DNA of 64,000 nt from Pseudogymnoascus destructans (GCF_001641265.1 NW_020167543.1:1-64000); one strand, 5' to 3'; positions 53,531 through 64,000 are shown, numbered from the stretch's first letter. The notes: generated from the sequence alone by a model not told the origin. Program-made: numbers and translations.

Positions 53531-53912
53531 TGTAATGGTGGGTGCACCAGATGTGAGAATCTAGCCACCCAAGGAAGGGATGAATTTACTAAGACAACAC
53601 ACTGTCTTAGAAAACAGAGCCAAAGGGTCGTAGCTTAGACTATTCCACAACGCAGCAATCAGGTGTGTGATGTCATGTAATGAATCATAGAGGGTTGTAG
53701 AGATATGCTATGTGGTAATATCGGCCCAGTAACTAAGGAGTGATGACGTGTAATGAATCATAGATGGTTGTAGCAATCGTTGAGTAGTATTGCTCTTGTT
53801 GTTGGTGTGATAAGCCAAAATATGTATAGTGACTTGTAGGTTTGAGGAGGAGATTTCCAAGTTTGCTCTTGAGTTTGATAGCAAACTGAGTGCAACGAAT
53901 GTCAGTATGACA
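53531..53912 (+). repeat. LTR-B solo LTR, internally shortened, TSD TGACT
   Basis: 382 bp from TGTAATGGTGGG to GTCAGTATGACA, flanked by TGACT at 53526-53530 and 53913-53917. About 500 bp of the 890-bp unit is missing inside. The perfect TSD is the best proof that LTR-B is an LTR. Confidence 0.9.
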
Positions 53913-53963
53913 TGACTCCTGCAAGAGTTACGGTGGTGAGTGCGCCCTGGCTCAGAGGGTATT

Positions 53964-56900
53964 TTAGTTTAGAGTCGTAGATAGTGACGACTCTGTTTCT
54001 TCCGCTTTGTCTTCCTTCCCGTGATCGTAGTTTTGTTCTTCGCCCGCCTTCCACGCCGTAACCCCTCCGAGTAGTTCTTGAGGTGGACCTGGTAAATCTG
54101 GGTATTCCGTATGAAACTCTCTGAGTTTCTGGGGAGAGTTCATGAAGTTTGACGCTGGGTACCACTCCGGGTCCAGATCGTATCCTACCCAACTAACCCT
54201 GTATTGTAGTTGCTTCCGGTGGAACCTTACGGCGAGGATCTTTTCCACTTCCCATTCCTCTACGCCATCTATCACTTCGCTGCTAGGCTCAGGCGGATCC
54301 TGACCAGGTAGGGGATTATTCGGATCCTTCATGAGTACGTCTGGTGAGAACACATCGTGTATTTGCGAACCGGTAGGTAGTTCCAATCGAAATGCATGCC
54401 CAATCCGTTCCACCACCGTATATGGTCTGACCCATTGTTGGCCCAGCTTGCGGCTAGGACGAGAGTTTTTCAAATTTTTGGTCGATAGGTACACTCTATC
54501 TCCTATGTCCCAGTCGATGGCCCTTCGGCGTCAATTCGCGTGCTTAGACATTTCCTCTTGTGCCTTTGCCATGTTTTCCTTTGCGTGGATCCATGCGGTA
54601 TGCATTCGGTCTGCCACCGCCTTGGCTTCCTCTCGGTTTAGGGTCTCCCGGGGGTTGGTGCTTCTCGGAGTGTTCCAATCCCAACTCGTATGCGGATCGG
54701 TTCCGTACTTGAGTCGGTAGGGGGTCATGCCAATGGATGCGTGGGGGAGTGTCATTTGCACGCGGTCCATTATGGGGATGAGTTCGCTCCAGTTATCCTG
54801 ATAATGGGATATGAAAGGCCTCAGTCTCTGATCGATGTATCAGTTCATGATTTCCGTCTGCCCGTTGGTCTGCTTATGATAGGCAGTCGACAGATTAACC
54901 TTAATGCCGATAATTCGACAGAACTCTTGCCAAAAGGATGATACGAATTGGGGTCCGTGGTCGCTTACAATTGACTCCGGAGTGTGTCCGAATCGGTATA
55001 TCCATTCGATGAACAATTGCGCCATCTGCCGGGCAGTTGTGGTTTTGTAGCAAGGTATTGTCACTGAACTCTTTCTGAGTCAGTCCATAAACACTAAGAT
55101 GCTATCGTATCCATGCTTGTCCCTTGGGAACTCCTTGAAGTCCATGGTGAGGTGTTGCATAGGGTATTCGGGTACGGGTAGTGGGTGTAGAAATCCTTGT
55201 TGCTTAGTGACATTGGTGTGAGAAAGCCGGCATGTCACGCAGTTTCGTACATACTGCAAACAGTCCGCTTCCATCCCGACCCAATGATACTTTGGGGTGA
55301 GCAATTGGTAGGTTTTCCTGCCACTTGGGTGTGCTGACGACACTTGATCGTGCGCTTCCCGGATCAGTTTCGTACATAGGTCAGTGTGGCGATTCACACA
55401 TAGGCGGCCTTTGTATAGGAGGAGCTGGTCGTTCATCGCGAATCCGTCCGGTAGGGGTTGTTTCGCGCGAGTCTCGGTGAACGACTTCCGATTGTCCGCA
55501 CATAGCGCCTCTATTAAATTGAAGGGCACCTGGGGCTTGGCGGTGTCCATTGAATTAATGGATGCTATGTAGCTCTCGGCGAGTTCGGTGCTGATTCGGG
55601 GGTGTAGGCGGCTTGGACCTAACAATACCCTCGCCCTACTATCAAGTTTGACTTTCTGCTGCGTTACCAAGTCCTGGTCTCTTCGGCTCAGAATATCAGC
55701 CTTCTGGTTATTTTTGCCCGCAGTGTACGTAATGCAGAAGTTGAAGTCGGAGAGTAGCTCCATCCATCGAACCTGCTTCGCGGTGAGAACCTTGGTAGAC
55801 ATGAAATATTCCAGCGAACGGTGGTCAGTGTACACGTCGACTCGGTGGCGCACCGAAGCCAACTCGGGCCTCCATTTTCCGAAGGCCTTTACTATTGCGA
55901 ATAGTTCCTTGTCGTGGATCTCCCAATTGATCTCATGTCCAGATAGGACATGACTGTAAAAGCTTATGGGGTACCATCGCTTGTCAGGGTGTTCTTGAGA
56001 CAGGACACCAGCTACCACTCCATCAGAGGAGTCGGTCTCCAGCTTTGTAGGCAATTCGGGGTTGAAGTGGTGAAGTGCCTGTACCGCTAAAAGTTGTCGT
56101 CGCAATTCCTCGAACACATCCTCACATTCGTCTGTCCACCGGAACGGCTCCGAGGGACTAGTGATGGTGGTGAGGGGCTTTGCTATTTTGCCAAAATTAC
56201 GAATGAATTGTCTATAGAAGCCACAGAATCCCAGGTAGGACTTAACACCCGTAACAGTGGTCGGTCGGATCCAGTTACGAAGGGGTTCGATTTTGTCAGG
56301 GTCCACTTTGACACCGGAGGTAGTGAGAACATAACCCAAGTATTTTGTCCTGGTGACGTTGAACTCGCATTTGTTCAAATCAGCTTGGAGTCCAGCTTCT
56401 CGGAGACGCTGTAGGACCTTATGCACATGGTCTGTGTGTTCCGTAGGGTCCTCTGAATAGATTAGGATGTCGTCTAAGTATGCGGTACAGAAGTCGTCTA
56501 AGTATTGCATCAGGACGTCATTCATATACCGCTGATAGGTTGCGGGACCGTTCGTTAGTCCAAATGGCAGCACTTTGCACTTATAGGATCCATAGCGAGT
56601 CCGAAAGGTCGTGTACTCTTCCGAGTCGGGGTGCATCCATATACGATGGAAGGCTTGTCTGATATCTAGCTTCGTGAAGATTTTTGCTTTCGACACCCGT
56701 CCTAGTAGTTCATCGATACGCGGGATGGGGTAGGGATCGTTCCGGGTGAGACCATTTAACTTCCGGTAATCGATGCAAAATCTTAATTTGCCATCCGCTT
56801 TCTTTACGAATAGGATAGGGGACGCGAAGGGGCTGTTGCTGTTGACGATGAATCCCTTTTCCAGGTTTTCCAGCAGGTATTGCTTGGTAGCCTTAAGCTC

Positions 56901-57995
56901 TTCGGTGCCCTGTCGATATAACGGGGAGAAAGCGTTTGGTAAAGGGGCTTCGAGCTGTATCTTGTGGTCATATATGCGGTGGGGGGGGATTCAATCTGAT
57001 TCCAACTTCGAAAAGACATCGGTGTACCTCCGGTGCATATGCGGAAGCTTCTGCTGGATGAGGCGGAGCGTTTCTTCGTCCTCTACCAACTCCTTTTCAT
57101 GAATGATCTGATCGATTTCGTAGATGCTAGTCTGAAAAAACTCGGTGTCGTTTCGCATCATCTCGTGGTGGAAAGCATTTGCACTGATTTCGCATATATG
57201 CATGGGCGTAAACCTATGTACTAGGGTTTTCTGCGGTGGAGGTTTCCATTTGGGTGGGGGAGAAACCTCCTGGTTTCGTAGTGGGTTCGATGGCGTATCG
57301 GTGATCTCTTCGTAGTCAGAAGTTATCACTTTCATTTCCATCGACCGTCCGCCTGCGCGGCGTCTGTCTTCGCGGTGGATTGCGAAATCCCAGCGATTCG
57401 CATCCAACTGATATGCAGGATGTTTAATGGACGTTTCGCGTGAGTGGTAGGGCAAGGTGATCTCCTTGCTCCAGCTAGGAGTCAGCAGGTACTCCTTTGG
57501 CCATGCTAACCAGCTCTTTGCAGAGTCGAGTAGTATTCGGAAGCGGCTGAAAAGCTTCTTCCCAATTATCACATCTTGTGCTCCGAGGTCCAGGAGTACA
57601 AAGGGGCAGTTATATATCCAGCGTCCTTCGACTGTTAAGTGTAACCGAATATACTCCGATACGTGGCCTTGGATTTTGCGCTGAAATCCACGTATGGGTA
57701 CAGAGTAGGGTAGTTTCTGTATGGGGCTCTGAAGCGCTTTCGACAGTCGTATTGCGAAAGGCTTGTTAATGACGAGGTAGCCATTTGCTCCTGTGTCTGC
57801 TAGGGACTTCGTTTGCACCCCGAGTCCATTCATACTCAGGGTCGTGTCAACTAAGAACTGGGTACCTCCCAGGAGTTCTCGTAAGTCTAGTCCTCGCAGG
57901 TCACATTTGCGTATACCTAGGAAGGAGCCTTCTCCTAGGCCTTGTCGTTTTCTTCGAGGGACGCATCCCATTGAAGTTCCACAGCTTCTTCCCAT
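53964..57995 (-). pseudogene. Pol polyprotein of Gypsy A3 (protease-RT-RNase H-integrase-chromodomain)
   Basis: One frame runs almost end to end on the minus strand. Protease: ADTGANGYLVI near 57780. RT: LDIRQAFHRI, LPFGLTNGPATYQ and YLDD near 56480. RNase H: KLETDSSDG, WEIHDKELFAIV, YTDHRSLEYF. Integrase: HHCC region ending CVTCRLSH, then MDFKEFP, SDHGPQFVSS and NGQTEIMN. Chromodomain: EVEKILAVRFHRKQLQYRVS with WVGYDLDPEW (54170-54260). TGA codons interrupt it at about 56985, 55080-55082, 54838 and 54528. The stop before RT is shared with A2. Confidence 0.9.
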
Positions 57996-59181
57996 TGTTC
58001 TTCTGCCTCGGGGTCATTACGGTCCATTTCCTTGATAGTGGCGTTAAGGGGGTATTTGTCCTGGAAATGGCCAGGCTTGCCACACTTGAAACAGTTTCCT
58101 GAGGGCGCAGGGACTGCGGTTCTCAGACGTTCCGGTATGGCTGGCTTGGGGAGGAACACGGTTCGGGTGAACAGAGCGGATGTGGCTCGAGTCGGCTTCG
58201 ACGCTGATGACGCCTTTGCCGTATCCGTGGTACGTGTGGACGTCCTTGCGAGAGTGGGTAGAGGATTCAATTCGTTGTTCCGGCGCCGTTCCTGGTCGAA
58301 AGCGGTAAGTTCTCATACCATGGTCTGGTATTCTCCCTTCCATTGGTTTTTGATGATCGCGACGCGGCTGCGGAATTGAGGAGTTAACTTGTTCCACATG
58401 TACCGAAACCATTCCGACTCAGAGACTTGTCCTGTGATAGCTGCACTTTGGAAACGAGCCTTGAACTCTGGGAAGGTTTCGCTAGCATGCCCTTTCTCTC
58501 CCATTTGCAGGTCGTCGAAGAGGTTCCTGGCCTGTTCCATCTCATTGCCTGTGAGGTAGTATGAACCTAGTAGATCCATCATCTCCTCAGCACTGCGGAA
58601 CCCATGCGTAGCGGACAGGTATTGGGGCTCTAGGTAGGTCTTCGCCAGGCCGGTCGTAGTTCCCCATATCAACGCTCTTCTCGAGACGTCGGTAAGGTAG
58701 TGGTCCTCATTGACTACGAGTCGATCCCGAATCGAAGCGCTCCATTGTAAGAAGATATGTTCTACCCCATCGCTGAGAGGAAGGATTTTCTCAGAGATGG
58801 TTGATTTCTTATAGCGATTCGGAGGGTCCTCGGTGTGCATTCGTGATGACCCTGGAATCGAGGGAGAACGAGTGTTCCGAAGAGGCGGCAATTGAACTGT
58901 CTCGGGGTGTTTCGTGTACGAGGCGTTCGTTGCTCCGTAACTTCTACTGTGGGTATGGGGGCGTCCACCGGCGGTGTGGACGGGATTCTGGTCTGGGATG
59001 CCGACAGGATAACTAGTAGATCCTTGACCTCCTGTATCTGTGCTTTGAGGTGGTCCATTCGACTCGGGATATCTTCGGATGGCACAGCGGTCGTAGCTGC
59101 AGCGGTGGTTTGTCTGGTAGTCATTCTGGGCAGTTGACCGTCGTTGTCTTGGGGTATGTTTGATGTCGGCTTTTTCGACAT
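57935..59181 (-). pseudogene. Gag of Gypsy A3, with a frameshift and a nonsense codon
   Basis: It starts MSKKPTSNIPQDNDG, matching the A1 Gag. A 1-nt deletion after RNTP (near 58895) changes the frame. The core continues (WSASIRDRLVVNEDHY, GSYYLTGNEMEQARN) to a TGA at 58313-58315, then on to the zinc knuckle CFKCGKPGHFQDK. The sixth knuckle-flanking residue differs from A1 (KY for RC), losing the last Cys. Confidence 0.85.
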
Positions 59182-59523
59182 ATTGCCTCGGGTGTGTATC
59201 GGTACTGATACGAAAGAGCTTGACTTCCGGTAGCTCGTAGCTATCAACGCTCTTGTCCACAATTTCCTCTGTGCTATGAGGGGGTTCTTAAGGATCTCGT
59301 ATCCTATTTGGCGCCAACGCGTCGGCGACTTTACCAGCTTGTTCTGAAGAATCAAACCCTGATCCACTGGCTGTCCATGAGATCTCTGGAATCACGGCTA
59401 TTTGAAGTCGTCAGGTCTCTCCTCCGAAACATCACCGAGTCGCAGTCGATGGTGTAACGGTAGTTCTCCTGAGTCGTTCCGGTGTGGGATATTATTTAAG
59501 TACGGCCGTCCCCGGCAGGCGTG

Positions 59524-59536
59524 ATCTTTTTTGTAT
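59524..59536 (-). promoter_or_regulatory. Putative self-priming site of Gypsy A3
   Basis: 13 nt complementary to 59633-59645 in the adjoining LTR, as in A1. Confidence 0.55.
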
Positions 59537-59538
59537 AA

Positions 59539-59788
59539 TGTAATGACACAGGGCACCCAGCTCACAGTAATAGCATATGAGAGTGCGAGTCGGAGGCTAA
59601 ACGGATGCTATCCTATAGGTCTACTATGAAGGATACAAAAAAGATGAAGAGAGGAACCCCTGTTGAGTCAATTTCCTTAAGTACCCGAAACTGGTCCGAC
59701 TCGGATAACCTACCCTAATGCTCCCCACATGACCGTAACCTGCCCGACTCCGATGCTTTCCATCACTGAGGGCTTTGGCATCCTTACA
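59539..59788 (-). repeat. 5' LTR of Gypsy A3
   Basis: 250 bp with TGTAAGG...CATTACA ends on the minus strand, followed outward by the TSD AGAGC. Confidence 0.93.
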
Positions 59789-59866
59789 AGAGCGTTGATA
59801 GCTACGAGCTACCGGAAGTCAAGCTCTTTCGTATCAGTACCGATACACACCCGAGGCAATATGTCG

Positions 59867-60227
59867 AAAAAGCCGACATCAAACATACCCCAAGACAACG
59901 ACGGTCAACTGCCCAGAATGACTACCAGACAAACCACCGCTGCAGCTACGACCGCTGTGCCATCCGAAGATATCCCGAGTCGAATGGACCACCTCAAAGC
60001 ACAGATACAGGAGGTCAAGGATCTACTAGTTATCCTGTCGGCATCCCAGACCAGAATCCCGTCCACACCGCCGGTGGACGCCCCCATACCCACAGTAGAA
60101 GTTACGGAGCAACGAACGCCTCGTACACGAAACACCCCGAGACAGTTCAATTGCCGCCTCTTCGGAACACTCGTTCTCCCTCGATTCCAGGGTCATCACG
60201 AATGCACACCGAGGACCCTCCGAATCG
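59867..60227 (+). pseudogene. Gag fragment of Gypsy A4
   Basis: It starts MSKKPTSNIP and matches A3 gag almost base for base to CCGAATCGC at 60227, including the 1-nt deletion. It then joins the tandem CCCTTCATCTTTTTT array. Confidence 0.85.
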
Positions 60228-60228
60228 C

Positions 60229-60288
60229 CCCCTTCATCTTTTTTCCCTTCATCTTTTTTCCCTTCATCTTTTTTCCCTTCATCTTTTT
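60229..60288 (+). repeat. Four tandem copies of CCCTTCATCTTTTTT
   Basis: A 15-bp unit repeated four times. The unit corresponds to the LTR stretch that starts the inferred self-primer; the last copy runs on into TGTATCC and the LTR end. Confidence 0.9.
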
Positions 60289-60387
60289 TGTATCCCTCGT
60301 AGTAGACCTATAGGATAGCATCCGTTTAGCCTCCGACTCGCACTCTCATATGCTATTACTGTGAGCTGGGTGCCCTGTGTCCTTACA
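60289..60387 (+). repeat. R-U5 part of a Gypsy A LTR
   Basis: It continues from the tandem array to GTGTCCTTACA. The upstream U3 part is absent. Confidence 0.85.
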
Positions 60388-60496
60388 TTGGTGTGACAAG
60401 CCAAAATATGTATAGTGACTTGTAGATGAGGAGGAGATTTCTAAGTTTGCTCTTGAGTTTGATAGCAAACTGAGTGCAACGAATGTCAGTATGACA
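60388..60496 (+). repeat. LTR-B 3'-end fragment
   Basis: 109 bp starting TTGGTGTGACAAGCC and ending GTCAGTATGACA, matching 53802-53912. Confidence 0.85.
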
Positions 60497-61414
60497 CCAA
60501 GAAGCTAGGCTCGCAAACAGAATTCGGCCCTTCTCTCCAAGATCGGCCTAGACTGAAAGCAAATGGCACCGCTGTGCCGCGTAGCGGTCTACGCAAGGGC
60601 CAGCCATGTCACTGTGAGGCATTTTTGCGATTGGCTAGGTCGTAGCGCAAGACACTCTCAAGGCGGATTGCGCATGCCACAGTCGCAAGAGGGTATAGAT
60701 GTGTGCGGCGACGAAGAAGGGCACAAGAGCTGCGATCTGAACGCTCAATCTCGCATCTTGACAGCTCTGACGGCCAGACGTCGATGCTCAGAGGGCTCGT
60801 TGCCATCGTGAATAGCTCGGTGGCATGGACGGCGCAGCCATCGAAGGGCGTAAATCGGTTGTAGCTCTGCGAAGGCGTTCATGTGCCACTGCGGGTTTTC
60901 AGCTGTGGCGAGGCCGAGCAGGGGGATACGTTGGGCGGGGCCATGCAGTGTGAAAGGGGGTGGAAGGGACCAAGCATCGCACGAATGAGCGCAGCAGGTG
61001 CGAGAATGTTGGGAGGGAAGGAGCGACGGTGGAGAGGGACAGAAGTCGAGGGGGAGGAGCGGCCCTCCTTATAGAAGTTGAAAGCGGCGGCAGGCCCGTG
61101 CATGCACCTTCCCCGATCGGGCAGGCGCCAAACCCCGCCTGGCATACCTCGTGACTGAGATTATAATTAGTAATAGTTGAAGTAAGAGTTGAAGAAGTTG
61201 ATATTATAAGAAGAAAGGAAAGGCACAAAGAGGAATAAGGCAAGTAGAAATAGGGGTATTCTTACTATGAATCACTTCTTATTAAGTGATTCATTTCTAC
61301 TATTATGAATCTTACTCTACTATAAATCACTCTCTTTATCAATTTGGCCTGTTTTATGATTCTAGTGTTGCTAGAGCAGTTTGCTGGGGTTTGCTTATGT
61401 AACCGCTTACAATC
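60497..61414. other. Intergenic, no recognisable gene
   Basis: A GC-rich half with short frames is followed by AT-rich DNA with a GTAAGAGTTGAAG repeat and an AATCACT inverted repeat near 61265-61330. Confidence 0.45.
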
Positions 61415-61416
61415 TA

Positions 61417-63278
61417 ACGTACTTGACAAGCGAGTCGTATTTGCATGCGAGTCGTATCGCAACACACCAAATCTGCACTTTACGGACACTAATGACTATA
61501 ATGGCTCAACCACAGAACACTCCGGCTAGTCAGATTGAAGGCCGAATTGATTTAGCTATTCAGGCCTTCCATCAAGGCTATTTTAGCAACCTTAAAGCGG
61601 CTTGTACAACCTACGATGTGCCATACACAACTGTCCGCGACCGCGTTAACGGACGCGTTGCTTGACATGATTTACAACCGCAAATAAAAAACTTAGCAAC
61701 ACAGAGGAGTCAACACTTGTCGAATGGATATTATCTATGGAGAAACGAGGTCTACCCCTTAGATCTGAATCTGTATGGCAAATGGCAAATCTATTACTCC
61801 AAAAACGGTCTGACGTGGTCTACTCTACCCCTCTTACAGTTGGCCAACGATGGGTTTACAACTTTGTAAAGCGCCACCCTTTCCTCCAATCAAAGTACAC
61901 CCGTAAATACGATTATCAACGGGCAAAATGTGAAGATCCTATCGTTATTCGGGATTGGTTTCGACTTTTACAGAACACAATTGCCAAATATGGGATTCAG
62001 GAAGATGACATCTATAACTTTGACGAGACGGGATTTCAAATGGGAGTGATTACAACCGCAAAAGTGATTACGGGTTCTGAGCGGGTTCATAAGCCCGTTT
62101 GTGTGCAGCCAGGGAACCGTGAATGGGTTACCGTTATTGAGTCAATTGCAGCAAGCGGGTGGAGTGTGCCACCAATGGTTATATTTGAGGGAAAGGTCCA
62201 TATATCAAGTTGGTGTACGGATACCTTGCCTCGAGATTGGACCATTGCAGTTAGTAATAACGGGTGGACGGACGACTCTTTAGGCCTTACCTGGCTTACG
62301 GACGTCTTCCAGAAGCACACAAAGGACCGTACAAAGGGTGTTTACAGGCTCTTGATTCTTGACGGACATGGAAGTCATTCCACTCCTGAATTTGACCTGT
62401 TTTGCAAGGAGCACTCAATTATCACACTCTGTATGCCTCCACACTCGTCACATCTTTTGCAACCACTTGACGTTAGCTGCTTTGCAGTTATGAAACGGTT
62501 ATATGGAAAACAAATCGAGGGGTATATGCGGGTTGGAGTTAGTCATATTGACAAACCTGACTTCCTTACAGCCTACCTTGCAGCCCGCAAAGACTCTATA
62601 ACAGCTAATGTGATCCGTAGTGGCTTTGCAGCCACTGGCATACACCCATACGACCCAGAACGGGTGCTCTCAAAGCTGAATACTCAATTACGGACACCAA
62701 CCCCACCTCTACTTCACCTAGACACTACCCAGGACCGTTGGGTACCTGAAACACCCCATAATGTTAGTCAATTGGACCGTCAGGCTACTGCAATTAAGGA
62801 ATCTGTTCAGCGCCGTACAGCAGGCTTCTCAAGCCCTACAGAGCAGGCATTCCAGCAGCTAGTAAAAGGGTGCCAAATGGCTATGCATAATGCGGTCCTT
62901 CTTGCGGACGAAAACAAGCAGCTACGGGCCGCAAATGAGAGGCAAAAGAAGAAGAGAGCCGTAAGGAGGTCGTATATAGCTAGGGGAGGTGTTTTAACGG
63001 TTCAGGAAGGCCTAGAGCGGGCACAAACAGCAAATATAGTAGTTGAGGGTAGGGTTACAGGTGAGCTAGCAGACCTGCAAATTCGTGCGCCACCAGCATG
63101 TAGTATGTGTAGATCACTCACACATACTGCCCGTACATGCCCATTAAAGCAGGTTCCTAATTAGGGTAGTTTTAGAGGTTTTAAATAATTAATTTGTTGA
63201 GTTATTAACCTGTAAAGTGCAGATTTGGTGTGTTGCGATACGACTCGCATGCAAATACGACTCGCTTGTCAAGTACGT
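61417..63278 (+). mobile_element. pogo-C DNA transposon (1862 bp)
   Basis: 67-bp perfect TIRs (61417-61483 and 63212-63278) start ACGTACTTGACAAGCGAG, flanked by TA (61415-61416, 63279-63280). CGAGTCGTAT occurs twice per TIR, 17 bp apart. Perfect TIRs point to recent movement. Confidence 0.95.
61501..63164 (+). pseudogene. pogo-C transposase, disabled near the N-terminus
   Basis: MAQPQNTPASQIEGRIDLAI starts a psq-type HTH region. A TGA at 61663-61665 (after NGRVA) and a missing base in the A-run near 61685 break it. From KKLSNTEESTLVEWIL onward the frame is open to 63164: CENP-B-like region, KRHPFLQSKYTRKYDYQR, then catalytic NFDETGFQMG, ILDGHGSHS and HSSHLLQPLDVSCF. A C-terminal zinc knuckle CSMCRSLTHTARTC ends it. 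Alignment with pogo-B shows both lesions lie in conserved coding sequence, so an intron is unlikely. Confidence 0.9.
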
Positions 63279-63593
63279 TACTCCGTAGGAGTGTCTGTGA
63301 TATCGTTCGCCATCATCGCCCCATTCTGATATAGCCCCTACCCGAATGCCGCCTCCCGCACGAGGCTGGTCGCTTGGGTTTTGCCACCCCTACTATACGA
63401 CTTCAACGTATAGGGATAGATATGCCCTTGGACTGTTGGACACAAAGTTCTGAGCGTCCATCACTGCTTTTACCCCCTCCGTCATCCCACAAACATCCCA
63501 TGGGAAACTCGAGCATTGTCCCGCCCAACGCCTTCCTTCACAGCGACCCGTTGACGGCACAGCAGGGAGAGCCCCAGCTCTGTCGTCCCAACC

Positions 63594-64000
63594 ATGGTGG
63601 CCGCCATGAGCGGCGGCTATATCACTCGCGCGACGAACACGAGCGCCATCATCGCGTGCATGGTCGTTGCCATCGCCTTTGTCCTCACCCGCATCCTCGT
63701 GCGCTGGAAGGCTGGCCACGGCTTTGGCCTCGACGACTACTTCTGCTGGGCGGCGCTCATCTTCTACCTCGCCTACTCGGGCCTCAACTTCTCCATTTTC
63801 CCCAAGATCTACATGTTCCAGGGCATCATGGATGGCAAGATGCAGCGGCCGCCAGACTTCGCGCAGCAGTACACGAAGATGCTGCGGAGCGTCCTCGCCA
63901 CCAACATCATGTTTTTGACGACGCTGTGGTGCGTCAAGATCAGCCTGCTGCTCATGTTCAGGAGGCTGATAGAGCGCGTGAGGTCGATCTACGCAAGGTT
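63594..64000 (+). CDS. Fungal rhodopsin-type integral membrane protein (5' end only)
   Basis: ATG in an ACCATGG context starts a frame that is open to the window edge (135 codons). It shows a first membrane helix (IIACMVVAIAFVLTRILV), the landmark FGLDDYFCWAALIFYLAYS with a second helix, then a third (MLRSVLATNIMFLTTLWC) and VKISLLLMFRRL. These match the first half of fungal seven-helix rhodopsin-like / PTH11-related proteins, many with unknown ligands. The rest lies outside. An upstream pyrimidine-rich promoter fits. Confidence 0.75.
   Translation, partial: MVAAMSGGYITRATNTSAIIACMVVAIAFVLTRILVRWKAGHGFGLDDYFCWAALIFYLAYSGLNFSIFPKIYMFQGIMDGKMQRPPDFAQQYTKMLRSVLATNIMFLTTLWCVKISLLLMFRRLIERVRSIYAR

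Larger units (their letters stand above)
51774..59788 (-). mobile_element. Gypsy A3, full-length with both LTRs and TSD AGAGC
   Basis: 8015 bp, LTRs at 59539-59788 (5') and 51774-52023 (3'), flanked by AGAGC at 51769-51773 and 59789-59793. On the minus strand: LTR, leader with self-priming site, gag, pol with an integrase chromodomain, an LTR-B solo insertion (53531-53912), an antisense cysteine-motif gene, polypurine tract and LTR. The coding regions carry several TGA stops and a gag frameshift, so it could move only with help from other copies. It sits in the leader of a sister copy (A4) in opposite orientation. Confidence 0.93.
51226..60387 (+). mobile_element. Gypsy A4, split by insertion of A3 and otherwise mostly deleted
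   Basis: Parts on the plus strand: LTR 51226-51483, leader 51484-51773, then (after A3) the gag start 59789-60227, a tandem motif 60229-60288 and an R-U5 LTR part ending at 60387. Nearly all of gag-pol is missing. The gag piece shares with A3 a 1-nt deletion after the codons for RNTP. Confidence 0.8.

Noticed and set aside
54528..58315. UGA recoding (readthrough as an amino acid) in Gypsy A3
   Set aside because: The codons are not in a shared context, other copies have sense codons or different lesions, and no recoding element is apparent.
61660..61737. An intron joining the two frames of the pogo-C transposase
   Set aside because: The sequence aligns codon by codon with pogo-B apart from one TGA and one missing base, so it is coding sequence with lesions.

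Overview
The window reads as nuclear DNA of a filamentous ascomycete (Pezizomycotina-type). Introns are short (about 50-60 nt, with GTNNGT donors, CTNAC-like branch sites and YAG acceptors). Host genes belong to fungal families: DUF218-like, GST-like, APH-like kinase, patatin-ankyrin, DUF7924-like and a fungal rhodopsin-type membrane protein. Most of the DNA is nested transposable elements. Family names were assigned by eye from motifs; no database search was possible.

Layout. 1-4325: Ty3/Gypsy copy A1 (minus strand), cut by the window edge. 5075-12069: four host loci: a DUF218-like gene, a GST-like gene, a decayed GH3 glycosidase, and an APH-type kinase with a pogo-type MITE against its stop codon. 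12070-17400: low-complexity DNA without a convincing gene. 17400-20154: relics (5S rRNA fragment, kinase-like fragment, a fungal repeat-family protein). 20155-22010: Gypsy fragment A2. 22011-24870: a SANT/chromodomain gene split by two inverted solo LTRs of a second family (LTR-B). 25283-29062: a cysteine-rich relic, an orphan pogo terminus and an F-box-like/patatin/ankyrin gene. 29871-31659: pogo-A. 31754-36775: a PIF/Harbinger element with TIRs, a MYB-like ORF, a DDE transposase and nested LTRs. 37835-47754: a DUF7924-like gene split by Gypsy B (38669-47123), which itself carries pogo-B. 49535-50932: a minisatellite-coded ORF cut by pogo-D, which is cut in turn by a Gypsy A LTR. 50933-60496: Gypsy A copy A3, full length with both LTRs and a TSD, inserted into the leader of copy A4. 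61417-63278: pogo-C. 63594-64000: start of a membrane protein gene.

The most interesting observation is that two different Gypsy families (A3 and B) carry, at the same place (between integrase and 3' LTR) and in the same antisense orientation, an intron-containing gene with the same cysteine spacing (CLRC-x12-C-x8-CxYC-x6-C). I do not recognise this as a described retrotransposon gene. Antisense placement would let its introns survive the RNA stage of the element. Both Gypsy families also show a self-priming signature: bases just after the LTR are complementary to an internal LTR stretch. The pogo-type termini share a doublet of direct repeats, set exactly 17 bp apart in five of six cases.

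Most elements are disabled by stops (mostly TGA) and 1-nt indels, and some of these lesions are shared between copies. Junctions and TSDs allow the order of several insertions to be read.
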